A stretch of 6,168 nt of DNA from Deltaproteobacteria bacterium CG07_land_8_20_14_0_80_60_11 (lineage in GTDB: Bacteria; Desulfobacterota; Desulfobaccia; Desulfobaccales; 0-14-0-80-60-11). The notes beneath the pieces were generated by a model that was given only the letters and a program-made list of their open reading frames with translations, made no database searches and was not told the origin of the DNA. Where the stretch lies: positions 1 through 6,168 of the forward strand of contig PEWM01000182.1 in NCBI GenBank assembly GCA_002779455.1. Direction: 5' to 3'. How positions within the stretch are numbered: the stretch's first letter is position 1; each line of letters starts with the position of its first letter. Made by a program: the position numbers and the translations under genes. Of this stretch, positions 1-5,793 are shown piece by piece.

Positions 1-28
1 AAGTCTGAAAAGTTGGTATTGGCTGGTG

Positions 29-50
29 GCACAGCCTTTCCAGGCTGTGC
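29..50. repeat. REP-like hairpin, left copy
   Basis: This is a perfect 9-bp stem (29-37 with 42-50) around a TTCC tetraloop (38-41). The preceding GGTG (25-28) matches the outer base of the right copy, but its partner on the 3' side has diverged, so the stem is shorter here. It is the same motif as the right copy in inverted orientation. It differs by one base pair, C35-G44 here against G-C in the other copy read in the same orientation. Confidence 0.8.
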
Positions 51-65
51 AGGTCTAATCTGCTA

Positions 66-97
66 CGGTGGCACAGGCTGGAAAGCCTGTGCCACCG
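66..97. repeat. REP-like hairpin, right copy
   Basis: This is a perfect 14-bp stem (66-79 with 84-97) around a GGAA loop (80-83). Its core is GGTGGCACAGGCT and the exact reverse complement of that core. GGCACAGGC-type palindromes are scattered between genes in many bacterial genomes, and related elements are known to be moved by RAYT/TnpA-REP transposases. Assigning this copy to that class is inference, because no transposase is in the window. Confidence 0.85.
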
Positions 98-118
98 ATA
101 TTAAAGAACTTTTCGGAC

Positions 119-444
119 CAGGGTGCTAAGTAAGAAAAATTCTGACAAAGGAATCGAAAATTCCCCGACTTTCCCAAACCGGCTGCCGGTGCTATCATAA
201 AGCAGGAATTGTTAATAAGGGCGTCGTCCGCCATCAAGAAAATCAGGGCGGCAATCTAGGCCCTCAAGCAGTTAGCGGCGCCTACCCGACCTAACCGGGG
301 TTGGCCTATTGGCCGGGAGAGACCGGGCTGGTGGGCAAATTTAACCGGGCTACGAGGAAAATATTCTTCGGCGGCATTATCTGAAAGAAAGAGCGAGTTC
401 TACTTTCTGGATGAAAAAACTTCTCTCTAACAGAGGAAAACACC
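119..444 (+). other. Gene-free leader upstream of the por operon
   Basis: I see no convincing coding sequence on either strand in these 326 bases. The composition is mixed, with AT-rich patches near 131-165, 200-220 and 360-440 and GC-rich patches between 220 and 350. Short stems are present: GGAAT/ATTCC (150-154 with 160-164), ACCGG/CCGGT (178-182 with 186-190), AGGGC/GCCCT (245-249 with 260-264) and AGAAAG/CTTTCT (386-391 with 403-408). The word ACCGGG occurs at 294-299, 322-327 and 344-349. The operon promoter must lie here or further upstream, but no good -35/-10 pair or sigma-54 site stands out. No known riboswitch or T-tract terminator was recognised. Confidence 0.6.
432..437 (+). promoter_or_regulatory. 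Ribosome binding site of porC
   Basis: AGAGGA lies 7 bases before the ATG at 445. It is a normal Shine-Dalgarno match at good spacing and fixes the start of the first gene of the operon. Confidence 0.8.
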
Positions 445-1002
445 ATGATTGAAATCCGCTTTCATGGCCGCGGCGGCCAGGGCGCGGTGACTTCGGTGGA
501 ACTGCTGGCCCTGGCGGCCATTGAGGAAGGGAAGTACGCCCAGGGTTTTCCCAGTTTCGGTCCGGAGCGCCGGGGCGCCCCGGTGCTGGCCTTCTCCCGG
601 GTGGATGATAAGCCCATCAAGCTCCGGTGCAAGATCGTCAAACCCGACGTGGTGGTGGTGCTGGACGCCTCTCTGCTGCCGATTCAAAAACCCGCCGGTG
701 ACTTGAAGGAAGACGGCATCATCATCCTGAACACCAACAAGACCGCCGCGGAAATCCGCCAGGAATACGGTTTCAAGCACACCCTGGTCCTGGTGGACGC
801 CAACAAGGTGGCCCGGGAGGTCCTGGGGGTGCCCATCGTCAACACCACCATGATCGGGGCCCTGCTGCGCGCCACCGGCGTCGTCAAGGTGGAGACCATG
901 GAGGCCCCTCTGAAGGATCGCTTCGGCCCCCTGGCGGTCAAGAACTTCAACGCCCTGAAAGTGGCTTATGAAGAGACCACTATTGAGGAGCGACGGTCGT
1001 GA
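445..1002 (+). CDS. porC: Pyruvate:ferredoxin oxidoreductase, gamma subunit
   Basis: This 185-residue protein is the gamma subunit of a four-subunit 2-oxoacid:ferredoxin oxidoreductase. In this family the gamma domain helps bind coenzyme A and completes the heterotetramer; it is cytoplasmic. The family signature GRGGQGA lies at residues 8-14, and [11 protein letters not shown] at 37-47 is the second conserved block. NTTMIGALL in the last third is also typical. The length matches stand-alone gamma subunits (about 180-190 residues). The ATG at 445 is preceded by a good ribosome binding site, and the first residues already match the family start. The 3' end overlaps porD by four bases (GTGA). 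A 2-oxoglutarate or aryl-pyruvate enzyme would share these motifs; pyruvate is favoured by the accompanying alpha and delta subunits. The symbol follows the H. pylori porCDAB convention; other schemes call it porG. Confidence 0.93.
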
Positions 1003-1289
1003 GCAAAGCATGGGATCAGGTAACCTGGCAGGAGATTGAGATCGGCGGCGTGTTGACCGAGCCGGGCTCGGCCCGGGCCTACAACACCGGGGATTGGCGC
1101 TCGTCCCGCCCGGTGTGGGACAAGACCCGCTGCATCAAGTGCGGCGTCTGCTGGACGGTGTGTCCCGAGGCCGGCATCTCCGAGGACGCGGACGGCTATT
1201 TTGATATAAACACCTATTGCAAGGGCTGCGGCATCTGCGTCAAAGAGTGCGTCACCGGCTGCATCAAGATGGTGGTGGAGGAATCATGA
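999..1289 (+). CDS. porD: Pyruvate:ferredoxin oxidoreductase, delta subunit (2[4Fe-4S])
   Basis: This 96-residue ferredoxin-like subunit carries electrons from the catalytic dimer to the outside acceptor. About 40 residues of N-terminal extension, usual for PorD, precede two cluster motifs: C45-x2-C48-x2-C51-x3-C55-P and C74-x2-C77-x2-C80-x3-C84. The second motif is odd: the usual proline after the last cysteine is Val85, and an additional cysteine (C88) follows, giving CVTGC. The start is GTG, in the four-base overlap GTGA with the porC stop. GAGGAG at 985-990 supports it, and the next residues (MSKAW) fit the family. The gene ends in a four-base ATGA overlap with porA. Tight coupling on both sides fits a subunit made in equal amounts. 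Its likely partner here is the NuoE/NuoF module downstream rather than, or as well as, free ferredoxin (inference). Confidence 0.93.
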   Translation: MSKAWDQVTWQEIEIGGVLTEPGSARAYNTGDWRSSRPVWDKTRCIKCGVCWTVCPEAGISEDADGYFDINTYCKGCGICVKECVTGCIKMVVEES

Positions 1290-2470
1290 TAGCCCATAAG
1301 AAGCGAGTCGGCATGGAAGTCTCCATTGCGGTGAGCCATGCGGTGCAGTTGGCTCGGGCCGAAGCCATCGCGGCTTATCCCATCACCCCCCAGACCCACA
1401 TCGTGGAGCACCTTTCTTCCCTGGTGGCCAACGGCGATTTGGAGGCGGAATTCATCCCGGTGGAATCCGAACACTCCGCCCTGAGCGCCTGCATCGGCTG
1501 CTCCGCCGCCGGGGCCCGGACCTATACCGCCACCAGTTCCCAGGGGCTGGCGCTGATGAACGAGATCCTGTTCATCACTTCGGCCATGCGGCTGCCCATC
1601 GTCATGACCGTGGCCAATCGGGCCTTGTCCGGCCCGTTGAGCATCTGGAACGACCACAGCGACATCATGGCGGCCCGGGACATCGGCTGGATTCAGATCT
1701 TCACGGAGAACGGCCAGGAGGCCTTCGACCACAGCGTCATGGCCTTCAAGATCGCCGAAGACCATCGGGTGGTCATGCCCACCATCGTCAACCTGGACGG
1801 CTTTATCCTCACCCACGTGGTGGAGGCCCATGAGTTGATGGACCAGGAGACCGTGGACCGCTTCCTGCCGGAGCTTAAGCCCTACCACAAGCTGGACATT
1901 CACCAGCCGGTGACCATGGGCGCCTTTGCCATGCCGGAACTTTTTACCGAATGCAAGATGGCGCACCAGGAGGCCCTGACCAACTCCTACGGCCCCATCC
2001 TGGAAATCTGGCAGGAGTGGGGCGAACTCACCGGCCGCCACTACAAACCCGTGGAGACCTACCGTACCGAAGGGGCCAAGATAATTATCATGATGATGGG
2101 CTCCCTGGCGGAAGTGGCCGAAGCTGCGGTGGACGCCATGCGGGATCAGGGCATACCGGTAGGGCTGGTGAAAATCCGGTTGTGGCGGCCCTTCCCCTTT
2201 GCGGACTTACGAGCCGCCCTGGCCGGCGCCGAACTCGTCGTGGTCTGCGACCGGGCCCTGTCTCTGGGCGGCGCCGCCGGGCCGGTCCTGGCGGAAGTGC
2301 GCAGCGCCATGTATCCCCTGGCCGTCAAACCCCAGATCCTCGGGTACACCGTGGGATTAGGGGGCCGGGACGTGCAGCCCGAGGCCTTTGAAGAACTGGT
2401 GCGGCACGCCCAGGCCGAAGTCAAGCAGGGACCCAGCCAGGAATTCTATATCTATGGGGTAAGAGGCTGA
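1286..2470 (+). CDS. porA: Pyruvate:ferredoxin oxidoreductase, alpha subunit
   Basis: This 394-residue subunit contains the pyrimidine-binding half of the thiamine diphosphate site and much of the substrate pocket. Visible motifs are YPITPQ at residues 31-36, whose threonine corresponds to the pyruvate-contacting threonine of the family, VESEHSA around Glu60, the presumed glutamate that activates the cofactor, and a SIWNDHSD block after the NRALSGP segment. RLWRPFP marks the C-terminal transketolase-like domain, and VGLGGRDV lies near the end. Length and motif order match stand-alone PorA. I take the ATG at 1286 (MIAHKKRVGMEVS) because it sits in an ATGA overlap with the porD stop and has GGAGG at 1277-1281. 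A longer reading from a TTG at 1217 would only translate porD sequence in the wrong frame. Substrate could in principle be another 2-oxoacid; the motifs look most like the pyruvate enzyme. Confidence 0.93.
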   Translation: MIAHKKRVGMEVSIAVSHAVQLARAEAIAAYPITPQTHIVEHLSSLVANGDLEAEFIPVESEHSALSACIGCSAAGARTYTATSSQGLALMNEILFITSAMRLPIVMTVANRALSGPLSIWNDHSDIMAARDIGWIQIFTENGQEAFDHSVMAFKIAEDHRVVMPTIVNLDGFILTHVVEAHELMDQETVDRFLPELKPYHKLDIHQPVTMGAFAMPELFTECKMAHQEALTNSYGPILEIWQEWGELTGRHYKPVETYRTEGAKIIIMMMGSLAEVAEAAVDAMRDQGIPVGLVKIRLWRPFPFADLRAALAGAELVVVCDRALSLGGAAGPVLAEVRSAMYPLAVKPQILGYTVGLGGRDVQPEAFEELVRHAQAEVKQGPSQEFYIYGVRG

Positions 2471-3459
2471 TGGAAAAGTTTGGATACGCGGAAAGCTCAA
2501 AATTCGATACGTACGCCTCGCGCATGATGCCCCGAGATGAGTTCTTTACCTCGGGCCACCGGTCCTGCCAGGGCTGCGGCGAGGCCCTGGCCGTGCGTTG
2601 GGCCTGCAAGGCCATCGGCAAAGACGCCATCATCGCCCACGCCACCGGCTGCATGGAGATCGTGTCCTCGGGCATGCCCCAGACCGCCTGGATGCATCCC
2701 TGGATTCACGTGGCCTTCGAAAACACCTCGGCGGTGGCTTCCGGCATCGAAGCCGCCCTGAAGGTCCTGAAACGCAAAGGCAAACTCAAAGGCCCCCTCC
2801 CCAAGGTGGTGGCCATGGGGGGCGACGGCGGCACCAGCGACATCGGCCTCCAGTCCCTCTCCGGGGCCCTGGAACGGGGCCACAACTTCACCTACATCTG
2901 CTGGGACAACGAAGCCTATATGAACACCGGCATCCAGCGTTCCAGCGCCACCCCCTTCGGGGCCATGACCACCACGACCCCTCCCGGGAAGCGGAGCTTC
3001 GGCCAGCGCACCTGGAAGAAAGACATGGTGGCCATTGCCGTGGCCCACGGGATTCCTTATGTGGCCACCGCCTCCCCGGGATACCTCTTCGACCTGTACT
3101 TCAAGGTAAAAAAGGCCGTGGAGACCCCAGGGCCGGCTTATATCAATATCCTGTCCGTCTGTCCCACGGGCTGGCGGTCGGCCACGGACCTGTCGGTGCG
3201 CCTGGCCCGGCTCGCCACTGAAACTGCGGTTTTCCCGCTGTTTGAGGTGGTGGACGGCAAGTACCGGCTTACGGTGGAGCCCCCGAAAATCCGGCCCATC
3301 CGGGATTACCTCAAACCCCAGGGCCGGTTCCGGCATCTCCGGGACCCGGAGGTGGAATTCATCCAGAAGACGGTTCGGGCCAAATACGAGCTGCTCCTGG
3401 AAAAATGCCAGGCGCCCTTCCCGGAATTCTCCCCGGTACACGTACCTGAAGGAATCTGA
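2470..3459 (+). CDS. porB: Pyruvate:ferredoxin oxidoreductase, beta subunit (TPP, [4Fe-4S])
   Basis: This 329-residue catalytic subunit binds the diphosphate and Mg2+ of thiamine diphosphate and the [4Fe-4S] cluster next to it. The four presumed cluster cysteines are all present: C33 and C36 in CQGCGE, C61 in ATGCMEI and C231 in VCPTGW. The cofactor motif begins at G118-D119-G120 (GDGGTSDIG) and ends at D146-N147 (DNEAYMNTGIQRSS), the spacing normal for the family. The ATG at 2470 overlaps the porA stop by one base (TGATG). AAGAGG at 2461-2466 is close enough to serve as ribosome binding site, so translation is probably coupled. Residues after about 250 form the usual variable C-terminal tail. 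No damage or missing residue was found, so the porCDAB set looks complete and active. Confidence 0.94.
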   Translation: MEKFGYAESSKFDTYASRMMPRDEFFTSGHRSCQGCGEALAVRWACKAIGKDAIIAHATGCMEIVSSGMPQTAWMHPWIHVAFENTSAVASGIEAALKVLKRKGKLKGPLPKVVAMGGDGGTSDIGLQSLSGALERGHNFTYICWDNEAYMNTGIQRSSATPFGAMTTTTPPGKRSFGQRTWKKDMVAIAVAHGIPYVATASPGYLFDLYFKVKKAVETPGPAYINILSVCPTGWRSATDLSVRLARLATETAVFPLFEVVDGKYRLTVEPPKIRPIRDYLKPQGRFRHLRDPEVEFIQKTVRAKYELLLEKCQAPFPEFSPVHVPEGI

Positions 3460-3920
3460 TGATGACCAGCCAGCAAAAACTTGAAACCATCATGTCCCGT
3501 TATGAGGGGGTGGCTGCGGACCTGATCCCCGTGCTCCAGGATATTCAGGACGAATTCAACTACCTCCCCCAAGACGAATTGAAGGTGGTGGCCGGGCGGC
3601 TGAACGTCCCCCTGACCCGGGTTTACAGCGTGGCCACTTTTTTTAAGATGTTCTCCCTGGAGCCCAGGGGCAAGCATCTGATCCGGGTGTGCCTGGGCAC
3701 CGCCTGCCACCTGCGGGGCGGCCAGCGCCTGGTGGAAACGGTGGGGCGCCGCCTGAACCTGGAGCCGGGTCAGGCCACCGAGGACCGGCAATTCTCCCTG
3801 GAAACCGTGGGCTGCCTCGGGTCCTGCGCCCAAGCCCCCTTGATGATGATTGACGACAAGTACTTCGGGCGCATGGCTGTCGACAAGGTCCCCAAGATCT
3901 TGAAACCTTACAAACAATAA
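3459..3920 (+). CDS. nuoE: NuoE/HydC-like [2Fe-2S] subunit
   Basis: This 153-residue protein belongs to the NuoE family (24-kDa subunit of complex I; also HydC/HymA/HoxE of multimeric hydrogenases and formate dehydrogenases). It has the helical N-terminal part with LQDIQDEFNYLP and VYSVATFF, then a thioredoxin-like fold. The cluster motif is complete: C78-x4-C83 (CLGTACHLRGG) and C119-x3-C123 (GCLGSCAQAP). It normally docks on the NuoF subunit and holds one [2Fe-2S] cluster near the flavin. The start overlaps the porB stop by one base (TGATG); AAGGA at 3449-3453 gives spacing of five to ATG 3459, and a second ATG at 3462 is equally possible. No membrane complex I genes follow in the visible sequence, so a soluble NAD-linked complex with the upstream pyruvate oxidoreductase is the better reading than complex I. 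The symbol names the family only. Confidence 0.9.
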   Translation: MMTSQQKLETIMSRYEGVAADLIPVLQDIQDEFNYLPQDELKVVAGRLNVPLTRVYSVATFFKMFSLEPRGKHLIRVCLGTACHLRGGQRLVETVGRRLNLEPGQATEDRQFSLETVGCLGSCAQAPLMMIDDKYFGRMAVDKVPKILKPYKQ

Positions 3921-3936
3921 GAGCTGAGACACGGAT

Positions 3937-5793
3937 ATGCCTAAGTTTGAATCCATGAACCACCTGGAGGAATACCGGGGCCGACTTCTCAGCAGCCGGA
4001 ATCTTCAGGAGCCCCAGGTCCTTGTATGTGGCGGCCCCGGCTGTTTGCCCATGGGGAGTGAAGAAGTCGCCGCGGCTTTCCAGGCGGAGCTGAAGCAGCG
4101 AGGGCTGAATGGCAAGGTCGTCCTCAAGGAGAGCGGCTGCCAGGGGTTGTGCGCTAAGGCCGTCAAGGTCATGTTTCGGCCCCAGGAGATCACCTATCAG
4201 CAGGTGACCGCCGAGGATGTGCCCCTCATCGTCGAAGCCACCCTGGTCGACGGCAAGATTCTGGATAAGTTCTGCTACCAGGATCCCAGCGACGGGGCCA
4301 TCAAGGCCCATAAGTCCAAAGTGCCTTTCTACCAGGGACAGCATCCCATCGTCTTGGGCAAAATGGACCTCATCGACCCCACCAGCCTGGACGATTACCT
4401 GGCGGCCGGCGGCTATCAGGCCCTCCCCAAAGTCTTTGGCGGCATGAGCCCCGAGGCCGTCATCGACGCGGTGGATAAATCGGGCCTTCGGGGCCGGGGC
4501 GGCGGCGGCTTCCCCACCGGGCGCAAATGGCGCCTCTGCCGGCAGGCGCCCGGGGACATCAAATATCTTATCTGCAACGGGGACGAAGGCGACCCCGGGG
4601 CCTTTATGGACCGGGCCGTCATGGAGGGCGACCCCCACGCCGTCCTGGAAGGGATGATCATCGGGGCTTACGCCATCGGCGCCAACCAGGGCTATATCTA
4701 CGTGCGCCACGAATATCCCCTGGCGGTGAAGCGCCTGGCCCTGGCTATTGACCAGGCCCGGGACGCCGGCCTCCTGGGCGCCGATCTCCTGGGCTCCGGC
4801 TTCAGCTTCGACGTGAAGATCAGCAAGGGCGCCGGGGCCTTTGTGTGCGGCGAAGAGACCGCCCTCATCGCCTCCATGGAAGGCGATATCGGCGAACCCC
4901 ACCCCCGGCCGCCCTATCCCGCGGTCGCCGGCCTCTGGGGCAAACCCACGGTGATCAACAACGTGGAAACCTGGGCCAACATTCCGGCCATCATGAGCCA
5001 CGGCCCTGAATGGTATGCCGCCATCGGCACTGATAACAGCAAAGGCGCCAAGGTCTTCTCCCTGGTGGGCGCGGTGAACAACACCGGCCTGGTGGAAGTG
5101 CCCATGGGCACCACGCTCAGGCAGATGGTCTATGATCTGGGCGGCGGCATCCGCGGCGGCGGGGAATTTAAAGCGGTCCAGACCGGCGGCCCTTCCGGCG
5201 GCTGCATCCCCAAGCAGTTCCTGGACCTGCCGGTGGATTACGACAGCCTCCAGTCGGTGGGCTCCATCATGGGCTCCGGCGGCATGATCGTCATGGACGA
5301 GACCAGTTGCATGGTGGACGTGGCCCGCTATTTCATGTCCTTCCTCCACAACGAGTCCTGCGGCAAGTGCACCCCCTGCCGGGAAGGCACGAAGCACCTG
5401 CTGGAGATTCTCACGGAAATCACCAAAGGGAATGGCAAGGAAGAGCACCTCCCGCTGATGGAAGAGCTGTGCGACACCATGGCCACCGCTTCCCTCTGCG
5501 GCCTGGGCCAGAGCGCGGTCAATCCCGTGAGGAGCACCTTGAAATATTTTCGGGAGGAATACGAGGCCCATATCCTCCAGAAAAAATGTCCGGCGTTGGT
5601 CTGCCGGCCCCTGTTGAAATACACCGTTGACCCCGAAACCTGCACCGGATGCCTGGCCTGTGTCCGGGAGTGCCCGGCGGACGCCATCCACGGGGAAGCT
5701 GCTGAACCGCAAGTCATCGATCAGGAACTCTGCGTCAAATGCGGCATGTGCCATGCAGTCTGCAAATTCGACGCAGTTAAGGTAGAGTCATGA
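3937..5793 (+). CDS. nuoF: NuoF/HydB-like NAD(H)-binding FMN iron-sulfur flavoprotein
   Basis: This 618-residue protein is the NAD(H)-reacting flavin subunit. Domains in order: thioredoxin-like [2Fe-2S] domain (about 1-110; C31-x4-C36 and C68-x3-C72); NuoF core with the glycine-rich FMN/NADH segment GLRGRGGGGFPTG at 183-195, NGDEGDPGAF from 214 and CGEET at 304-308; SLBB domain (about 370-430); [4Fe-4S] domain with C475, C478, C481 and C521; and a C-terminal two-cluster ferredoxin domain with C569, C572, C575, C579 and C599, C602, C605, C609. Fusion at both ends and the GDPGAFMDR wording match HydB/HymB of soluble, often bifurcating, enzymes rather than complex I NuoF, which is about 430 residues. 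The last motif ends CK instead of CP. The start at 3937 follows a 16-base gap with only a weak GAG-rich ribosome site; Met7 (3955) has none better. It overlaps the next gene by ATGA. Confidence 0.92.
   Translation: MPKFESMNHLEEYRGRLLSSRNLQEPQVLVCGGPGCLPMGSEEVAAAFQAELKQRGLNGKVVLKESGCQGLCAKAVKVMFRPQEITYQQVTAEDVPLIVEATLVDGKILDKFCYQDPSDGAIKAHKSKVPFYQGQHPIVLGKMDLIDPTSLDDYLAAGGYQALPKVFGGMSPEAVIDAVDKSGLRGRGGGGFPTGRKWRLCRQAPGDIKYLICNGDEGDPGAFMDRAVMEGDPHAVLEGMIIGAYAIGANQGYIYVRHEYPLAVKRLALAIDQARDAGLLGADLLGSGFSFDVKISKGAGAFVCGEETALIASMEGDIGEPHPRPPYPAVAGLWGKPTVINNVETWANIPAIMSHGPEWYAAIGTDNSKGAKVFSLVGAVNNTGLVEVPMGTTLRQMVYDLGGGIRGGGEFKAVQTGGPSGGCIPKQFLDLPVDYDSLQSVGSIMGSGGMIVMDETSCMVDVARYFMSFLHNESCGKCTPCREGTKHLLEILTEITKGNGKEEHLPLMEELCDTMATASLCGLGQSAVNPVRSTLKYFREEYEAHILQKKCPALVCRPLLKYTVDPETCTGCLACVRECPADAIHGEAAEPQVIDQELCVKCGMCHAVCKFDAVKVES

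Larger units (their letters stand above)
3..118. repeat. Nested inverted-repeat element (REPIN/MITE-like)
   Basis: The whole element is symmetric about position 60.5. The outer arms 3-14 (GTCTGAAAAGTT) and 107-118 pair over 12 positions with one G-T wobble. Next come two unpaired 10-base stretches of equal length (15-24 and 97-106). Inside those, 25-50 pairs with 71-96 at 24 of 26 positions. Each inner half is also a hairpin by itself. Two REP-like palindromes in opposite orientation resemble a REPIN, and the extra outer arms resemble a small non-autonomous mobile element. No coding potential or transposase is visible, and target-site duplications cannot be judged because the element sits at the window edge. 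It could also act as a terminator or mRNA-end stabiliser for an upstream gene outside the window, but there is no T-tract after it. Confidence 0.75.

Noticed and set aside
27..41. Sigma-54-like promoter, TGGCAC-N5-TTCC
   Set aside because: The match is part of the REP-like palindrome, the -12 element lacks the GC, and it lies about 400 bases before the operon.
1..120. Possible CRISPR repeats
   Set aside because: There are only two related units, in inverted rather than direct orientation, with no regular spacers.
55..237. 60-residue minus-strand open frame across the repeat
   Set aside because: It reads through the palindrome, giving low-complexity GGTGFPACA-type sequence, has no ribosome site or family resemblance, and looks like a chance frame.
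311..336. GGGAGAGACC segment suggestive of a glycine riboswitch
   Set aside because: The conserved CCGAAGG-type core that should follow is absent, so the resemblance is limited to a short word.
340..367. Sigma-70-like pair TTTAAC and TATTCT, 16 bases apart
   Set aside because: The -35 matches consensus at only about half its positions and the -10 is imperfect, so it is too weak to call a promoter.
427..1011. 194-residue minus-strand open frame opposite porC
   Set aside because: It is antisense to a clear family member; the His/Gly-rich composition is what GC-rich third positions produce on the reverse strand.
1217..1285. Longer porA start at TTG 1217
   Set aside because: The added 23 residues translate porD's second cluster region out of frame. 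ATG 1286 has a ribosome site, a coupled overlap and the family's normal N-terminus.
1214..2041. 275-residue minus-strand open frame opposite porA
   Set aside because: The sequence is a shadow of porA codon bias, without motifs.
2497..3441. 314-residue minus-strand open frame opposite porB
   Set aside because: It almost mirrors porB in extent and has repetitive Gly/His/Ala composition, so it is a codon-bias shadow.
3643..5754. 703-residue minus-strand open frame opposite the nuoE- and nuoF-like genes
   Set aside because: It is strikingly long, but it covers two well-supported sense genes, is rich in Gly/Ala/His/Asp with no recognisable domain, and is expected where G/C-ending codons remove antisense stops.
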